NCBI GenBank assembly: GCA_031271265.1
Contig: JAISWB010000060.1
Span: forward strand, 1-38,723
Length of the DNA: 38,723 nt
Source of the DNA: Desulfovibrio sp.
Lineage (GTDB): Bacteria > Desulfobacterota > Desulfovibrionia > Desulfovibrionales > Desulfovibrionaceae
Direction of reading: 5' to 3'
A program made the position numbers and the translations under genes. Numbering within the stretch: position 1 is the stretch's first letter; each line of letters begins with the position of its first letter. The notes beneath the pieces are model-generated. The model searched no databases and was not told the DNA's origin. It saw only the letters and a program-made list of their open reading frames with translations. Of this stretch, positions 1 to 7,110 are shown piece by piece.

Positions 1-2
1 GC

Positions 3-386
3 TCAGGCCCGCACAAACAGGGAAAAACGGCCCGCAAGGCGCGGATCGGCGCTGATCAGGCGCAACGGCTCAATCTCGGCCTGGGCCGCGATCATGCGGT
101 CAAAGGACGTGATGTCCAGACCCGTACCGGATGCGGCGGACAGCCCGCCGATATGCTCGCCGCGCAAAGGAAGCTCCACGAAGCCGCTCTCAACGGCGGC
201 CGCGCGCAGTTCCTTCAGGTCGGCCTGCAAAAGCCCGGCTTCAACGCGCGCGGCTATGTCCCACCAGGATAAGACGCTGACGTAGACCTCCGTTTCATCA
301 GCCAGCAGGATGTCCCGCATCCCGTCCACGGCAGGGTCGCCCGCCAGGGCGCGGAGCAGGACGTTGGTGTCCAGAAGCACGCGCAT
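3..386 (-). CDS. PIN-domain toxin, VapC-like RNase
   Basis: A 127-residue PIN-domain protein, the probable toxin of a type II toxin-antitoxin pair. The acidic residues expected for the metal-binding RNase site are visible: Asp6 in the DTNVLL start, Asp43 (WWDIAARVEAG, where the family often has Glu), Asp96 (SFDRMIAAQA) and Asp114 (ISADPRL). The pattern fits the Sll0205-like PIN group. Such proteins usually cleave tRNA, rRNA or mRNA and are held inactive by the antitoxin; the target here is unknown. The gene starts with ATG at 386, overlapping the antitoxin stop by one base (TGATG), so the two are translationally coupled. The TGA stop at 3-5 means the gene is complete despite sitting at the window edge. 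Confidence 0.85.
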   Translation of the reverse strand: MRVLLDTNVLLRALAGDPAVDGMRDILLADETEVYVSVLSWWDIAARVEAGLLQADLKELRAAAVESGFVELPLRGEHIGGLSAASGTGLDITSFDRMIAAQAEIEPLRLISADPRLAGRFSLFVRA

Positions 387-601
387 CAGCCCGCCCTCCG
401 CGATTGCCCGTCCAGATCGTCGGGCAAACTGAGTTTACCGGCCAGGATGCCGAGACACTTGGCCCGCCGCACGGATGACGCCGGCACCAGCGCGACCACG
501 GGTTTGCCGTAGCGCTCGATGAACACCGGTTCGCCTTTGCAGGCCCGCTTGGTCATCTCGGACAGAATACTCTTGGCTTTTGCCGTTGATACCGTCAGCA
601 C
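386..601 (-). CDS. Phd/YefM-family antitoxin
   Basis: A 71-residue antitoxin read from a GTG start at 601. A strong GGGGAGG sits about 6 bases upstream of that GTG, and the family core begins there (VLTVSTAKAKSILSEM, then GEPVFIERYGKPVVALVP), so the open frame running back to 919 is not real coding. Phd/YefM proteins bind DNA through the N-terminal half and neutralise the toxin with the C-terminal tail, here LPDDLDGQSRRAG. It is directly upstream of, and overlapping, the PIN toxin gene. These pairs usually repress their own promoter; a candidate promoter lies at 680-708. Confidence 0.82.
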   Translation of the reverse strand: MLTVSTAKAKSILSEMTKRACKGEPVFIERYGKPVVALVPASSVRRAKCLGILAGKLSLPDDLDGQSRRAG

Positions 602-679
602 GTCTCTACCTCCCCGGCGCGCCGAAAAGCGCAATGTTGAAAATTCGGGCAGCCGGAAATCTCTTAGACCAGAGTCGTC

Positions 680-708
680 ACTATGTAAAGAAAAATTTGT
701 GTCATCAA
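680..708 (-). promoter_or_regulatory. Candidate sigma-70 promoter of the toxin-antitoxin pair
   Basis: Read on the minus strand: TTGATG (703-708), a 17-base spacer and CATAGT (680-685), each 4 of 6 to consensus, in an A/T-rich patch of otherwise GC-rich DNA. It would start transcription about 70-80 bases before the antitoxin GTG. The match is moderate. Confidence 0.4.
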
Positions 709-852
709 GAGAATTTTTTTGACCTGGTGAAGGACGCCGGGCGGACGAAAAGGAGGCCCGCGCAGGGAAAGAGCGGGGAAACGCTTGCCGCACGCGGGGG
801 AAAATACGCCCGAGGAAGTAAAAACAGCCGCCGCGTGAAGCTCGGGACAGGC

Positions 853-878
853 TGTAAATACGCTCTGTAAATACGCTC
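853..878. repeat. 13-bp tandem duplication upstream of hypA
   Basis: TGTAAATACGCTC occurs twice back to back (853-865, 866-878), 35 bases before the hypA start. It duplicates a TAAATA-like segment that could serve as a -10 element, but no convincing -35 is visible. The rest of 602-913 holds no gene. Confidence 0.6.
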
Positions 879-913
879 TTGGCATGCGCGGCGTTTTGCC
901 TTATTTTGCCTCC

Positions 914-1276
914 ATGCACGAAGCCTCTCTGGTCGCGTCCCTTATGGCGATTATGCGTGAAGAAAGGGACAAATACGGTCCGGGGGCGCGCGTAACCGTC
1001 GCGGCGCTGTGTTGCGGCGCCCTGTCCAATGCCCTGCCCGAGGCGCTGGCCACGGCTTTCGCGGTCATGACGCGCGGCACGGAATTTGCCGGGACGGAGT
1101 TGATCATTGAGGAAGAACCGTTGCGCCTTGCCTGCGGGGCGTGCGGAGAAGAATTTTCGCCGGAAGCGTTCCCGGTTTCACCCGTAGCCCCGTGCCCGCG
1201 CTGCGGCGAGGATTTCGGGCACAGGGTGACGGCCGGCAGGGAATTGTACGTGCGGCGGCTGACCATAGAACCGTGA
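914..1276 (+). CDS. hypA: Hydrogenase nickel-incorporation protein HypA
   Basis: A 120-residue HypA, the small zinc protein that works with HypB to deliver Ni(II) to [NiFe]-hydrogenase (in some bacteria also urease). The start was placed at the ATG at 914 because HypA needs the N-terminus MHE, whose amine and His2 bind nickel; the frame is open 30 bases further up but that extension is not family-like. The C-terminal zinc domain shows two CxxC pairs, CGAC and CPRC, separated by about 19 residues. No clear ribosome-binding site precedes the start. hypB follows after 55 bases, so the two are probably co-transcribed. No hydrogenase structural gene is present in the window. Confidence 0.93.
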   Translation: MHEASLVASLMAIMREERDKYGPGARVTVAALCCGALSNALPEALATAFAVMTRGTEFAGTELIIEEEPLRLACGACGEEFSPEAFPVSPVAPCPRCGEDFGHRVTAGRELYVRRLTIEP

Positions 1277-1331
1277 CGGGACACGGAGCACATCCTTGCG
1301 TGTTCCCGGTAAGATAACAGCGGAGGTCCGC

Positions 1332-2012
1332 ATGGAAACGCCCGTCGTCCGCAACCTGCTTGAAAACAACGACGCCGAAGCTGCGCAGCTGCGCACGCTT
1401 TTTGCGCGGCACGGGGTCGCCGTCCTCAACCTCATCGGTTCTCCGGGCGCGGGAAAAACGGCGTTGCTGGAACGGACCTTCCGCGACCTCGGAGGAACCT
1501 TGTCCATGGCCGTCATCGAAGGTGACCCGCAAACCGACAACGACGCCCGGCGCATCGCCGCGGCCGGGGGCAAAGCCGTGCAAATCAACACCGGCGGCGG
1601 CTGCCATCTGGATGCAACGCTGGTGCGCAAGGCCCTGGACGGTCTGGACCTCGCGGCGCTGGACCTCCTGTTCATCGAAAATGTCGGCAACCTCGTCTGC
1701 CCTGTGGAGTTCGACTGCGGCGAAGACTGCAAGGTCGCCCTGCTCAGTGTGCCGGAAGGCGACGACAAGCCGGAAAAATATCCCCTGCTGTTCAATCTTG
1801 CCGCCGTTATGGTACTGAACAAGATCGACCTGCTCCCGCATACGGATTTCAGCGTTGAGCGGGCGACGCGGGCGGCCGGCCGGCTCAATGCCGAACTTGT
1901 GACCCTGCCCATGTCCTGCCGCAGCGGCGAGGGTCTTGACGCCTGGTACGACTTTCTGCGCCGGCTCCGGGCGGACAAGACGGCGGCAAAACGCGCGGCA
2001 GCCGGAAGCTGA
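1332..2012 (+). CDS. hypB: Hydrogenase maturation GTPase HypB
   Basis: A 226-residue SIMIBI-class GTPase that powers nickel insertion into [NiFe]-hydrogenase. Visible motifs: P-loop GSPGAGKT (about residues 36-43), EGDPQTDNDA, the metal-binding Cys-His in GGGCHLDATLV, FIENVGNLVCP, and the base-recognition NKID. ATG at 1332 was chosen over a TTG at 1296 because GGAGG lies 5 bases before it (1322-1326). It lacks both the N-terminal CxxCGC nickel site of the E. coli protein and a His-rich stretch, so it is the minimal GTPase form and probably relies on HypA or another protein as nickel store. Followed closely by the Smr gene. Confidence 0.95.
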   Translation: METPVVRNLLENNDAEAAQLRTLFARHGVAVLNLIGSPGAGKTALLERTFRDLGGTLSMAVIEGDPQTDNDARRIAAAGGKAVQINTGGGCHLDATLVRKALDGLDLAALDLLFIENVGNLVCPVEFDCGEDCKVALLSVPEGDDKPEKYPLLFNLAAVMVLNKIDLLPHTDFSVERATRAAGRLNAELVTLPMSCRSGEGLDAWYDFLRRLRADKTAAKRAAAGS

Positions 2013-2042
2013 ACGCGCGACCGTGAATTTTCGGATGACGCC

Positions 2043-2672
2043 GTGCCCGCAGCCTGCGCACCCCAGCCGCACGTACACAGTTCCGCCGTGCAAAGCGAAA
2101 CGGACAAGTCGCTGTTCGAGTCCGCCGTGGGCGCCGTCCGCCCTCTGCGCGGGAAAGGCCGGGCCGTGCCCGCGCAGCCCCCGCGCCCGCGGCGTCCGTC
2201 CCTGCCGGACACCGCCGCGCCGGGCATGCCCGTCGACGAAGCGGCCTTCGCCCTGCGGCATACGGACGAATACTTCGAAGGCTGCGTGCTCGGCCTGGAC
2301 CCCGCCGTCATGGCCCGCCTGCGCGGCGGTTTCTACAGCCGGGAAAAACACCTGGACCTGCACGGCATGAATGCGCGCCAGGCCGGCGATGCCCTGTACG
2401 CCTTTATCAGGGACGCCTACCTGCGCAGCCTGCGCTGTGTTATGGTGGTGACGGGACGGGGCAGAAATTCCCCGGACGGCGTCGGCGTTCTGCGCGGTCT
2501 CCTGCAGGATATGCTGTGCCGCGCTCCCTTCAAGCGGGTAGTCCTGGCCTTCTGCACCGCGGGCGCGCGCGACGGCGGCGCCGGAGCCGTCTACGTGCTG
2601 CTGCGCAGGCAGAAGAAGCACAGGGGTAAAATCAGGTGGGACCGCCTTCCCCCCGACGACCTTTACACTTAG
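2043..2672 (+). CDS. Smr-domain protein (possible endonuclease)
   Basis: A 209-residue protein with a C-terminal Smr domain. The hallmark signatures are LDLHGMNARQA (about residue 103), VVTGRGRNSPDGVGVLRGLL and the closing GAVYVLLRR. Stand-alone Smr proteins are nucleases acting on DNA or, in SmrA/SmrB, on mRNA at collided ribosomes; which applies here cannot be read from sequence. The first 70 residues are Pro/Arg-rich and likely disordered. The GTG at 2043 has no clear ribosome-binding site, and a second GTG at 2088 is an equal candidate. It sits 30 bases after hypB and 13 bases before the response regulator, suggesting one transcript. Confidence 0.8.
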   Translation: MPAACAPQPHVHSSAVQSETDKSLFESAVGAVRPLRGKGRAVPAQPPRPRRPSLPDTAAPGMPVDEAAFALRHTDEYFEGCVLGLDPAVMARLRGGFYSREKHLDLHGMNARQAGDALYAFIRDAYLRSLRCVMVVTGRGRNSPDGVGVLRGLLQDMLCRAPFKRVVLAFCTAGARDGGAGAVYVLLRRQKKHRGKIRWDRLPPDDLYT

Positions 2673-2685
2673 CGGATTGCAACAC

Positions 2686-4263
2686 ATGCGGATTCTCGTG
2701 GTAGACGACAACAGGGACAGCCTGCAGAGCCTTTGCCTGGTCCTTAAGGATCTCGGACATGAACCGCGCGGCGTGGACAGTCCCCTTGACGCCCTTGCCG
2801 CCGCGCGCAAGGAATTTTTCCCGCTGATCATCACGGATATCCGCATGCCGGGCATGGACGGCCTGGAGCTGCTGGCCCGCTTCAAGGCCGACCCGCACTG
2901 CGCCGGCGGCGACGTCGTACTCGTTACCGGCCACGGCGACATGTCCACAGCCGTCGACGCCCTGCGCAAAGGGGCCTACGACTATCTGAACAAGCCCATC
3001 AACGCCCGCGAACTCGCAGCCGTCGTCGACCGTTGCGCCGAACACCAGTCGTTGCTCATCGAGAACATGGAACTGCATACGGCCATGGAACAGCGCGTTT
3101 CCGAGGCCGCGGCCGGCGTGCGCCGCGACCTTGAAGACGCCCGCAGGGTGTTGCGCGAGGTAACCGGCATAGGCACCGTGATCGCCGAATCCGACGCCAT
3201 GACCACCCTGCTGCATGAAGCCCTGATCCTGCATGCCGAACCGTCGGTTTCCGTGCTTATCGAAGGTGAAACCGGCACGGGCAAGGAAGTGCTGGCCCGC
3301 TACATTCACAACGGCGACGGCGTCAACGACGCCCCGTTCATGGCCATCAACTGCGCCGCCATCCCCCACGAACTGTTTGAAAGCGAACTCTTCGGGCACG
3401 AGGCCGGCGCGTTTACCGGCAGCCGGGCCGACGGCGCGCCCGGAAAACTTGAACAGGCGGGCAAGGGGACGCTCTTCCTCGACGAAGTGGCGGAAATGCC
3501 GCTGAGCCTCCAGCCCAAGCTGCTGCGGGTACTCGAAGAACGCAGTTTCTACCGCGTGGGCGGCGTGAAAAAACGCAACTTCGCGGCGCGCGTGGTCTGC
3601 GCCGGCAACCGCAACATGACGGATATGGTGGAACAGGGCAGCTTCAGACGCGATCTCTATCACCGCCTGCGCGTCGGGCACCTGCGCATCCCCCCCCTGC
3701 GCGGCCGGCCGGAAGACATCCGCGCCCTTGCCGAGTACTTCCTGCTGCGCGAATCGCGCAAAAGAAAAAAACATTTCAAGGGGCCCGCGCCGGAAACCCT
3801 TGAAACCCTTTTGCATTATCCCTGGCCCGGCAATGTGCGCGAACTGGAAAACGCCATGGAACGCGCCGTGCTGATGCACGACGGCGAACTGCTGCTGCCC
3901 GCGCATATCGGCTTTCTTTACCGGGGTGCGTGGGAAGAGGCGGACGCTTCCGCGTATGCAGCCGGGGAGCAATACCCCCGGCAAACCCCGCCGGACCGCT
4001 CCGGGCAAAGCCCGGACGCTTCCGCCCAGGCCGGCCCGCCGCCTGCGCCGGCGCGGCCGGCGGAAGCAACGGTTTCCCTTGACGCGGGCGGAGGCGTGCA
4101 CGTCGCGTTGCCGGATGAACCGGTCAAACTGGATGACCTGCTGGACGCCGTCGTGCGCGCCGCCGTGGACCGCTTCGCCGGCAATAAAAGCAAGGCAGCG
4201 GATTACCTGGGCATCTCGCGCTTTGCCCTGCATCGAAGAGTACAGGCCCGCGAAAAGCGTTGA
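2686..4263 (+). CDS. Sigma-54-dependent response regulator (NtrC/LuxO class)
   Basis: A 525-residue bacterial enhancer-binding protein. The receiver domain (1-120) has the acidic pair D7/D8, phospho-acceptor D51 (ITDIRMP), T81 and K103. The AAA+ domain (about 165-405) has Walker A GETGTGKE, GAFTGS (a common variant of GAFTGA, the sigma-54 contact loop), Walker B GTLFLDEVAEMP and the R-finger region FRRDLYHRL. A Pro/Ala-rich linker of about 60 residues precedes a Fis-type helix-turn-helix (NKSKAADYLGISRFALHRRV). ATG at 2686 is taken rather than the TTG at 2677. No partner kinase is adjacent. Immediately downstream are palindromic half-sites and a -24/-12 promoter, which I infer are its targets. 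Confidence 0.93.
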   Translation: MRILVVDDNRDSLQSLCLVLKDLGHEPRGVDSPLDALAAARKEFFPLIITDIRMPGMDGLELLARFKADPHCAGGDVVLVTGHGDMSTAVDALRKGAYDYLNKPINARELAAVVDRCAEHQSLLIENMELHTAMEQRVSEAAAGVRRDLEDARRVLREVTGIGTVIAESDAMTTLLHEALILHAEPSVSVLIEGETGTGKEVLARYIHNGDGVNDAPFMAINCAAIPHELFESELFGHEAGAFTGSRADGAPGKLEQAGKGTLFLDEVAEMPLSLQPKLLRVLEERSFYRVGGVKKRNFAARVVCAGNRNMTDMVEQGSFRRDLYHRLRVGHLRIPPLRGRPEDIRALAEYFLLRESRKRKKHFKGPAPETLETLLHYPWPGNVRELENAMERAVLMHDGELLLPAHIGFLYRGAWEEADASAYAAGEQYPRQTPPDRSGQSPDASAQAGPPPAPARPAEATVSLDAGGGVHVALPDEPVKLDDLLDAVVRAAVDRFAGNKSKAADYLGISRFALHRRVQAREKR

Positions 4264-4303
4264 ACGCAGAACCCGGCACGCGGTGCAGACTGCATGAGGG
4301 ACA

Positions 4304-4344
4304 TGTGCAAATTCTGCAGCATTTTTTTGCACATCTGTGCAAAA
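4304..4344. promoter_or_regulatory. Three TGTGCAAA half-sites, probable enhancer of the sigma-54 regulator
   Basis: TGTGCAAA occurs at 4304-4311 (+), 4326-4333 (-) and 4336-4343 (+). The last two form a perfect 9-bp inverted repeat, TTTTGCACA / TGTGCAAAA, with a 2-base centre (4325-4344). The dyad centre lies about 96 bases upstream of the start predicted from the -24/-12 promoter at 4405-4420, which is typical for an enhancer of an NtrC-class activator. The site begins 40 bases after the activator gene. That this regulator binds it is inference. Confidence 0.65.
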
Positions 4345-4404
4345 TGTAGCGGACAAAAGGCGGCGCGCGGAACTATGGGATTGTTTTTACGGGAGCTTCG
4401 CGGC

Positions 4405-4420
4405 AGGCACGGTATATGCA
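4405..4420 (+). promoter_or_regulatory. Sigma-54 (-24/-12) promoter
   Basis: AGGCACG-N4-ATGCA against the consensus TGGCACG-N4-TTGCA: 10 of 12 fixed positions match. The invariant GG (4406-4407) and GC (4418-4419) are exactly 12 bases apart. Expected start near 4431. No protein gene follows for 700 bases, so the product is most simply the RNA at 4431-4623. Confidence 0.7.
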
Positions 4421-4430
4421 GTAGAACAGT

Positions 4431-4623
4431 CGAATGAATGCCGCAACGATACCTGTTCCTCCTCCCGAGTTATCGTTGCAATCCCGACCGGGCGTTTACT
4501 CTCCGCCCGGTCGGGAGGCCGGAGCGCTTCACTTGCACACCGCGCTGTATCCGGCTGCTCTGAAATAATAACCCGATCACAGGGTAAGGAAGGCGGTAAC
4601 CGGAATGCCGCCTTTCTTTTTTT
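4431..4623 (+). ncRNA. Candidate sigma-54-driven small RNA, about 190 nt
   Basis: Start inferred from the -24/-12 promoter, end from the terminator at 4590-4623. Three hairpins are visible. SL1: GCAACGATA (4443-4451) pairs with TATCGTTGC (4471-4479), exposing a 19-nt loop with the C/U-rich core TCCTCCTCCC, complementary to Shine-Dalgarno sequences. SL2: a perfect 13-bp stem, 4482-4494 with 4504-4516, and a 9-nt loop. SL3: the terminator stem. The region has no credible open frame with a ribosome-binding site. The arrangement (activator gene, enhancer, sigma-54 promoter, RNA with intrinsic terminator) matches Vibrio luxO-qrr in layout, though I see no Qrr sequence. Function is inferred: an antisense regulator acting on ribosome-binding sites. 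Confidence 0.62.
4590..4623 (+). terminator. Rho-independent terminator of the candidate small RNA
   Basis: AAGGCGG (4590-4596) pairs with CCGCCTT (4608-4614) across an 11-base loop and is followed by a T-rich tract, TCTTTTTTT, to 4623. It is among the best intrinsic terminators in the window, and it closes a stretch with no protein gene. Confidence 0.82.
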
Positions 4624-4647
4624 GCGCGCAAGCCTTCTCTTTCCGAC

Positions 4648-4841
4648 AGGCATCACCCGTTGCGGCAGGCATCAATCGTTGCGGCAGGCATCAATCGTTG
4701 CGACAGGCATCAATCGTTGCGGCAGGTATCGACCGTTGCAGCAGGCATCGACTGTTGCGGCAGGCATCGACTGTTGCGGCAGGTATCGGCCGTTGCAGCA
4801 GGCATCGACTGTTGCGGCAGGCATCAATCGTTGCGACAGGC
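4648..4841. repeat. 19-bp tandem repeat array, ten units
   Basis: Ten contiguous 19-bp units start at 4648 and every 19 bases to 4819, then a partial AGGC. The typical unit is AGGCATCAATCGTTGCGGC, with a CGACTGTTGC variant and a third form, AGGTATCGACCGTTGCAGC. Units 6-9 suggest duplication of a longer block. Nineteen is not a multiple of three and no frame has a ribosome-binding site, so it is not coding. Units 2 and 4 contain a 12-mer, ATCGTTGCGGCA, that is the exact complement of the small RNA at 4439-4450. A hairpin (GGCGGC/GCCGCC, 4845-4863) follows the array. The rest of 4864-5096 shows no gene. Confidence 0.9.
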
Positions 4842-5096
4842 AAAGGCGGCCTTGCGTGCCGCCGCAAAATGCATGTCTGTCCTTCGCAAACGTGTGGAAG
4901 GGAACCAGCCCGCCGCCTGCATGCGAATGTTCGGCAGCGTAGAATAAGCCGGCGTTTTGGGAACCTTGAGGCGTGCGGCGTGAAAGATGAGTGTTGATCG
5001 CTCTCCGGTACGCCGCTTTACCGGACGGGACCCGGCCGGTGCACAGTTCGCGGCGTATACCGACGTGTCGCGTTCGATCTTTCGCGCCGGTCTTTC

Positions 5097-5125
5097 TTGA
5101 AGGCCGTTGCACTATATGTTACACT
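5097..5125 (+). promoter_or_regulatory. Candidate sigma-70 promoter of the DUF459/SGNH gene, possibly leaderless
   Basis: TTGAAG (5097-5102), 17-base spacer, TACACT (5120-5125). The -10 ends 6 bases before the ATG at 5132 and there is no Shine-Dalgarno sequence in between, so the predicted transcript would begin at or next to the start codon. Confidence 0.45.
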
Positions 5126-5131
5126 ACGAAC

Positions 5132-7075
5132 ATGTCGTCCGGCAGAAAAAAACATGCGCCTTCGGAAGCGCACGCGAAACGGCGGAAGAAACGCGGCAAA
5201 AAAAGCGGTGAGCAATTTTTCCTGCCCGTTGACAGCGGCCTGTCGCGCGCCGATGCGGCAGCCGCGGGCGCCGGGAAAGACGCCGCTCACGCCGAAGGTC
5301 CGCCTGCGGACAACATTACGCGCTCGGCAAAGCTCGGACATGAGGCTAAGTGTAACCGGGAAACCGCGCCTTCGGCATATCCCGCCCGGTCCCTCCAGGC
5401 ACGAGCCGGAGTCCGGCCCGCAGGGACGCCGCAAGAACCGGTTCCGGACGGGGCTTTTCTTTCTTCCGGCAGGGCCTTTCTCCTGGCCGCCTGCGTCAGC
5501 CTGTTGTTGCTCGTCCTTGAGTCCGAGCGCGCTGCACGCTACCTTGACGAGTTTGCCCACAATGTCGCGGCGCAAAGGGCCGCATCCCTGCTCCGTACCG
5601 TCGGCAGGGCAAGCGGCGCGGTCCGATTGGGCGAATGGGAAGACGCCCTGATTCTTCGGCTGGCCGGAAACACGCCCTTCGGCCGGCAAACGCCGCGGCT
5701 CTCCACTGGAGCCGACAGCCCGGACCGGCGCTCACCCGACAGCGAAACGACCCGCGCGCCGATGCCGGAATCCGCGACAGGGCCGGCGGAAACAGCGGAT
5801 GCGCGCGCGGCAAGCCGGCATGTTTCGGCAACCCCCGGCGCTTCGGCAACCCCGGATGCTTCGGCAACCTCTGATGCTTCGGCAACCCCCTATGCTCCCG
5901 CAACCTCTTATCTTTCGGCAACCCCGGCGCCCGACGGCGCGGCCGGAGGGCCGGGTACTCCGACCGCGCAAGCGCCTGCACAATCGCCGGACAGCGATGT
6001 AACGCCCGGCGTTCCCCCGTTGCAGGCGCGCGCCGGACAACAGGCTGCACCGGAAGTATCGACGCTTCCCGCGGACCGCGCGGCAGTTCACGGACCGCAG
6101 GCATCGCCGGAAGTATCTACGCTTCCCGCAACACGGGCAGTTTCCGGACCGCGCAGCGCGGGCGAAGCGGCAACGCTTCCCGCGGACCGCTCGGCAGTTC
6201 ACCGACCGCAGGCCCCGCGGGTTGCGGACATTGTCCCGCCGTCCATGGTCGAAGCTCCGCGGGAGAGCGCAGGAGCCGACGCGGCCGTTGCCGCCGATCC
6301 TGCCTTGTCCGGGGCAACCCTTGCCTCCCTGCCGGAAAAACTCAGGCTTGCGGGGACAGGCGAGGAACGCAAAACAGTTCTGCTGGTAGGCGATTCCATG
6401 ATGGGCTGGGGTTTGGGGCACATGCTCGAGCGCGGCATACGCGCTTATCCCTGGATTTCCGTGAAACGTTATTCCCGGCCGTCTACGGGTCTCTGCCGCA
6501 TAACCGACGTAGATTGGCCGAAGTTCCTCGGCGATCTGGTAGCCGAGCATTCTCCTGACCTGGTCGTCATCTCCATAGGCGCCAACGACGGATTCACGAT
6601 GACGGACTTGAACCGGCGCGCCTGCACGGTGTTCACCCCGGCCTGGGAAAAGGAATATCTGCGCCGGGCCGAAGACTTTGTGCATATAGCCGGCTCGCGC
6701 GGGGCCAAGGTGCTTTGGGTCGGCCTGCCGGTTGCCGGGGTGGACAAGACAGAAAAAGTGCTGCGGACCGTTTCGCGGCTTCAGCAGGACGCCTGCGCGA
6801 AATTTGCTTTCGCCTCTTATATTGATATCCGCGCCGTGCTGGCGGACAAGGACGGCCGGTACACCTCTTTCCGTCCCGGCAACAATGCGGAGCCGGTGCG
6901 CATACGCGCGGCCGACAAGGTCCACGTGTCCGCGGCGGGCGGGAAGCTGCTGACGGACTATATCATGCCCTCCGTCCTGAAAACCCTCGGCGGCGCTCCG
7001 CAAGTAAGCGGCGGCGGCGGACGGGGCACGGCGCGCATCAAGGCCGGCACGCGCGCGGTCAAAGCCGGCGGGTAG
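5132..7075 (+). CDS. DUF459/SGNH-family membrane-anchored protein
   Basis: A 647-residue protein. Order: a basic N-terminus (SSGRKKHAPSEAHAKRRKKRGKK), one membrane segment at about 114-130 (AFLLAACVSLLLLVLE), a roughly 270-residue low-complexity Ala/Pro/Ser/Thr linker with six-residue SATPxA repeats and STLPADR repeats, then an SGNH hydrolase fold from about 415 to the end. The nucleophile block is LVGDSMM (Ser about 422), followed by SIGANDG and ADKVHVS with the Asp-x-x-His pair. This resembles the DUF459 (COG2845) group, often found beside MBOAT acyltransferases, as here. Probable role: periplasmic acetyl transfer or esterase action on a cell-surface glycan. The ATG at 5132 is favoured over the frame start at 4991 because the repeat-flanking region lacks coding character. 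Confidence 0.78.
   Translation: MSSGRKKHAPSEAHAKRRKKRGKKSGEQFFLPVDSGLSRADAAAAGAGKDAAHAEGPPADNITRSAKLGHEAKCNRETAPSAYPARSLQARAGVRPAGTPQEPVPDGAFLSSGRAFLLAACVSLLLLVLESERAARYLDEFAHNVAAQRAASLLRTVGRASGAVRLGEWEDALILRLAGNTPFGRQTPRLSTGADSPDRRSPDSETTRAPMPESATGPAETADARAASRHVSATPGASATPDASATSDASATPYAPATSYLSATPAPDGAAGGPGTPTAQAPAQSPDSDVTPGVPPLQARAGQQAAPEVSTLPADRAAVHGPQASPEVSTLPATRAVSGPRSAGEAATLPADRSAVHRPQAPRVADIVPPSMVEAPRESAGADAAVAADPALSGATLASLPEKLRLAGTGEERKTVLLVGDSMMGWGLGHMLERGIRAYPWISVKRYSRPSTGLCRITDVDWPKFLGDLVAEHSPDLVVISIGANDGFTMTDLNRRACTVFTPAWEKEYLRRAEDFVHIAGSRGAKVLWVGLPVAGVDKTEKVLRTVSRLQQDACAKFAFASYIDIRAVLADKDGRYTSFRPGNNAEPVRIRAADKVHVSAAGGKLLTDYIMPSVLKTLGGAPQVSGGGGRGTARIKAGTRAVKAGG
5826..5935. repeat. 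18-bp coding repeats, SATPxA linker
   Basis: About six imperfect 18-bp units of the type TCGGCAACCCCxxxTGCT encode SATPGA, SATPDA, SATSDA, SATPYA, PATSYL and SATP in the DUF459/SGNH protein. They lie in the extended linker between the membrane segment and the hydrolase domain, so copy number could vary without loss of fold. Confidence 0.75.
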
Positions 7076-7110
7076 GGCACGGCGCCTTCATAACTCAGGT
7101 CGACCCCGGC

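Noticed and set aside
386..919. 177-residue version of the antitoxin
   Set aside because: Only the last 71 residues are family-like, and a strong ribosome-binding site fixes the GTG at 601.
1104..2969. 621-residue minus-strand open frame
   Set aside because: Antisense to hypA, hypB and the Smr gene; low-complexity composition typical of GC-rich shadows.
4648..4841. CRISPR array
   Set aside because: Units are contiguous 19-mers without spacers, and there are no cas genes.
4605..4997. Overlapping Cys/His/Arg-repeat proteins read from the tandem array
   Set aside because: A 19-bp period shifts frame each unit so every frame gives a repeat protein; no ribosome-binding site supports any of them.
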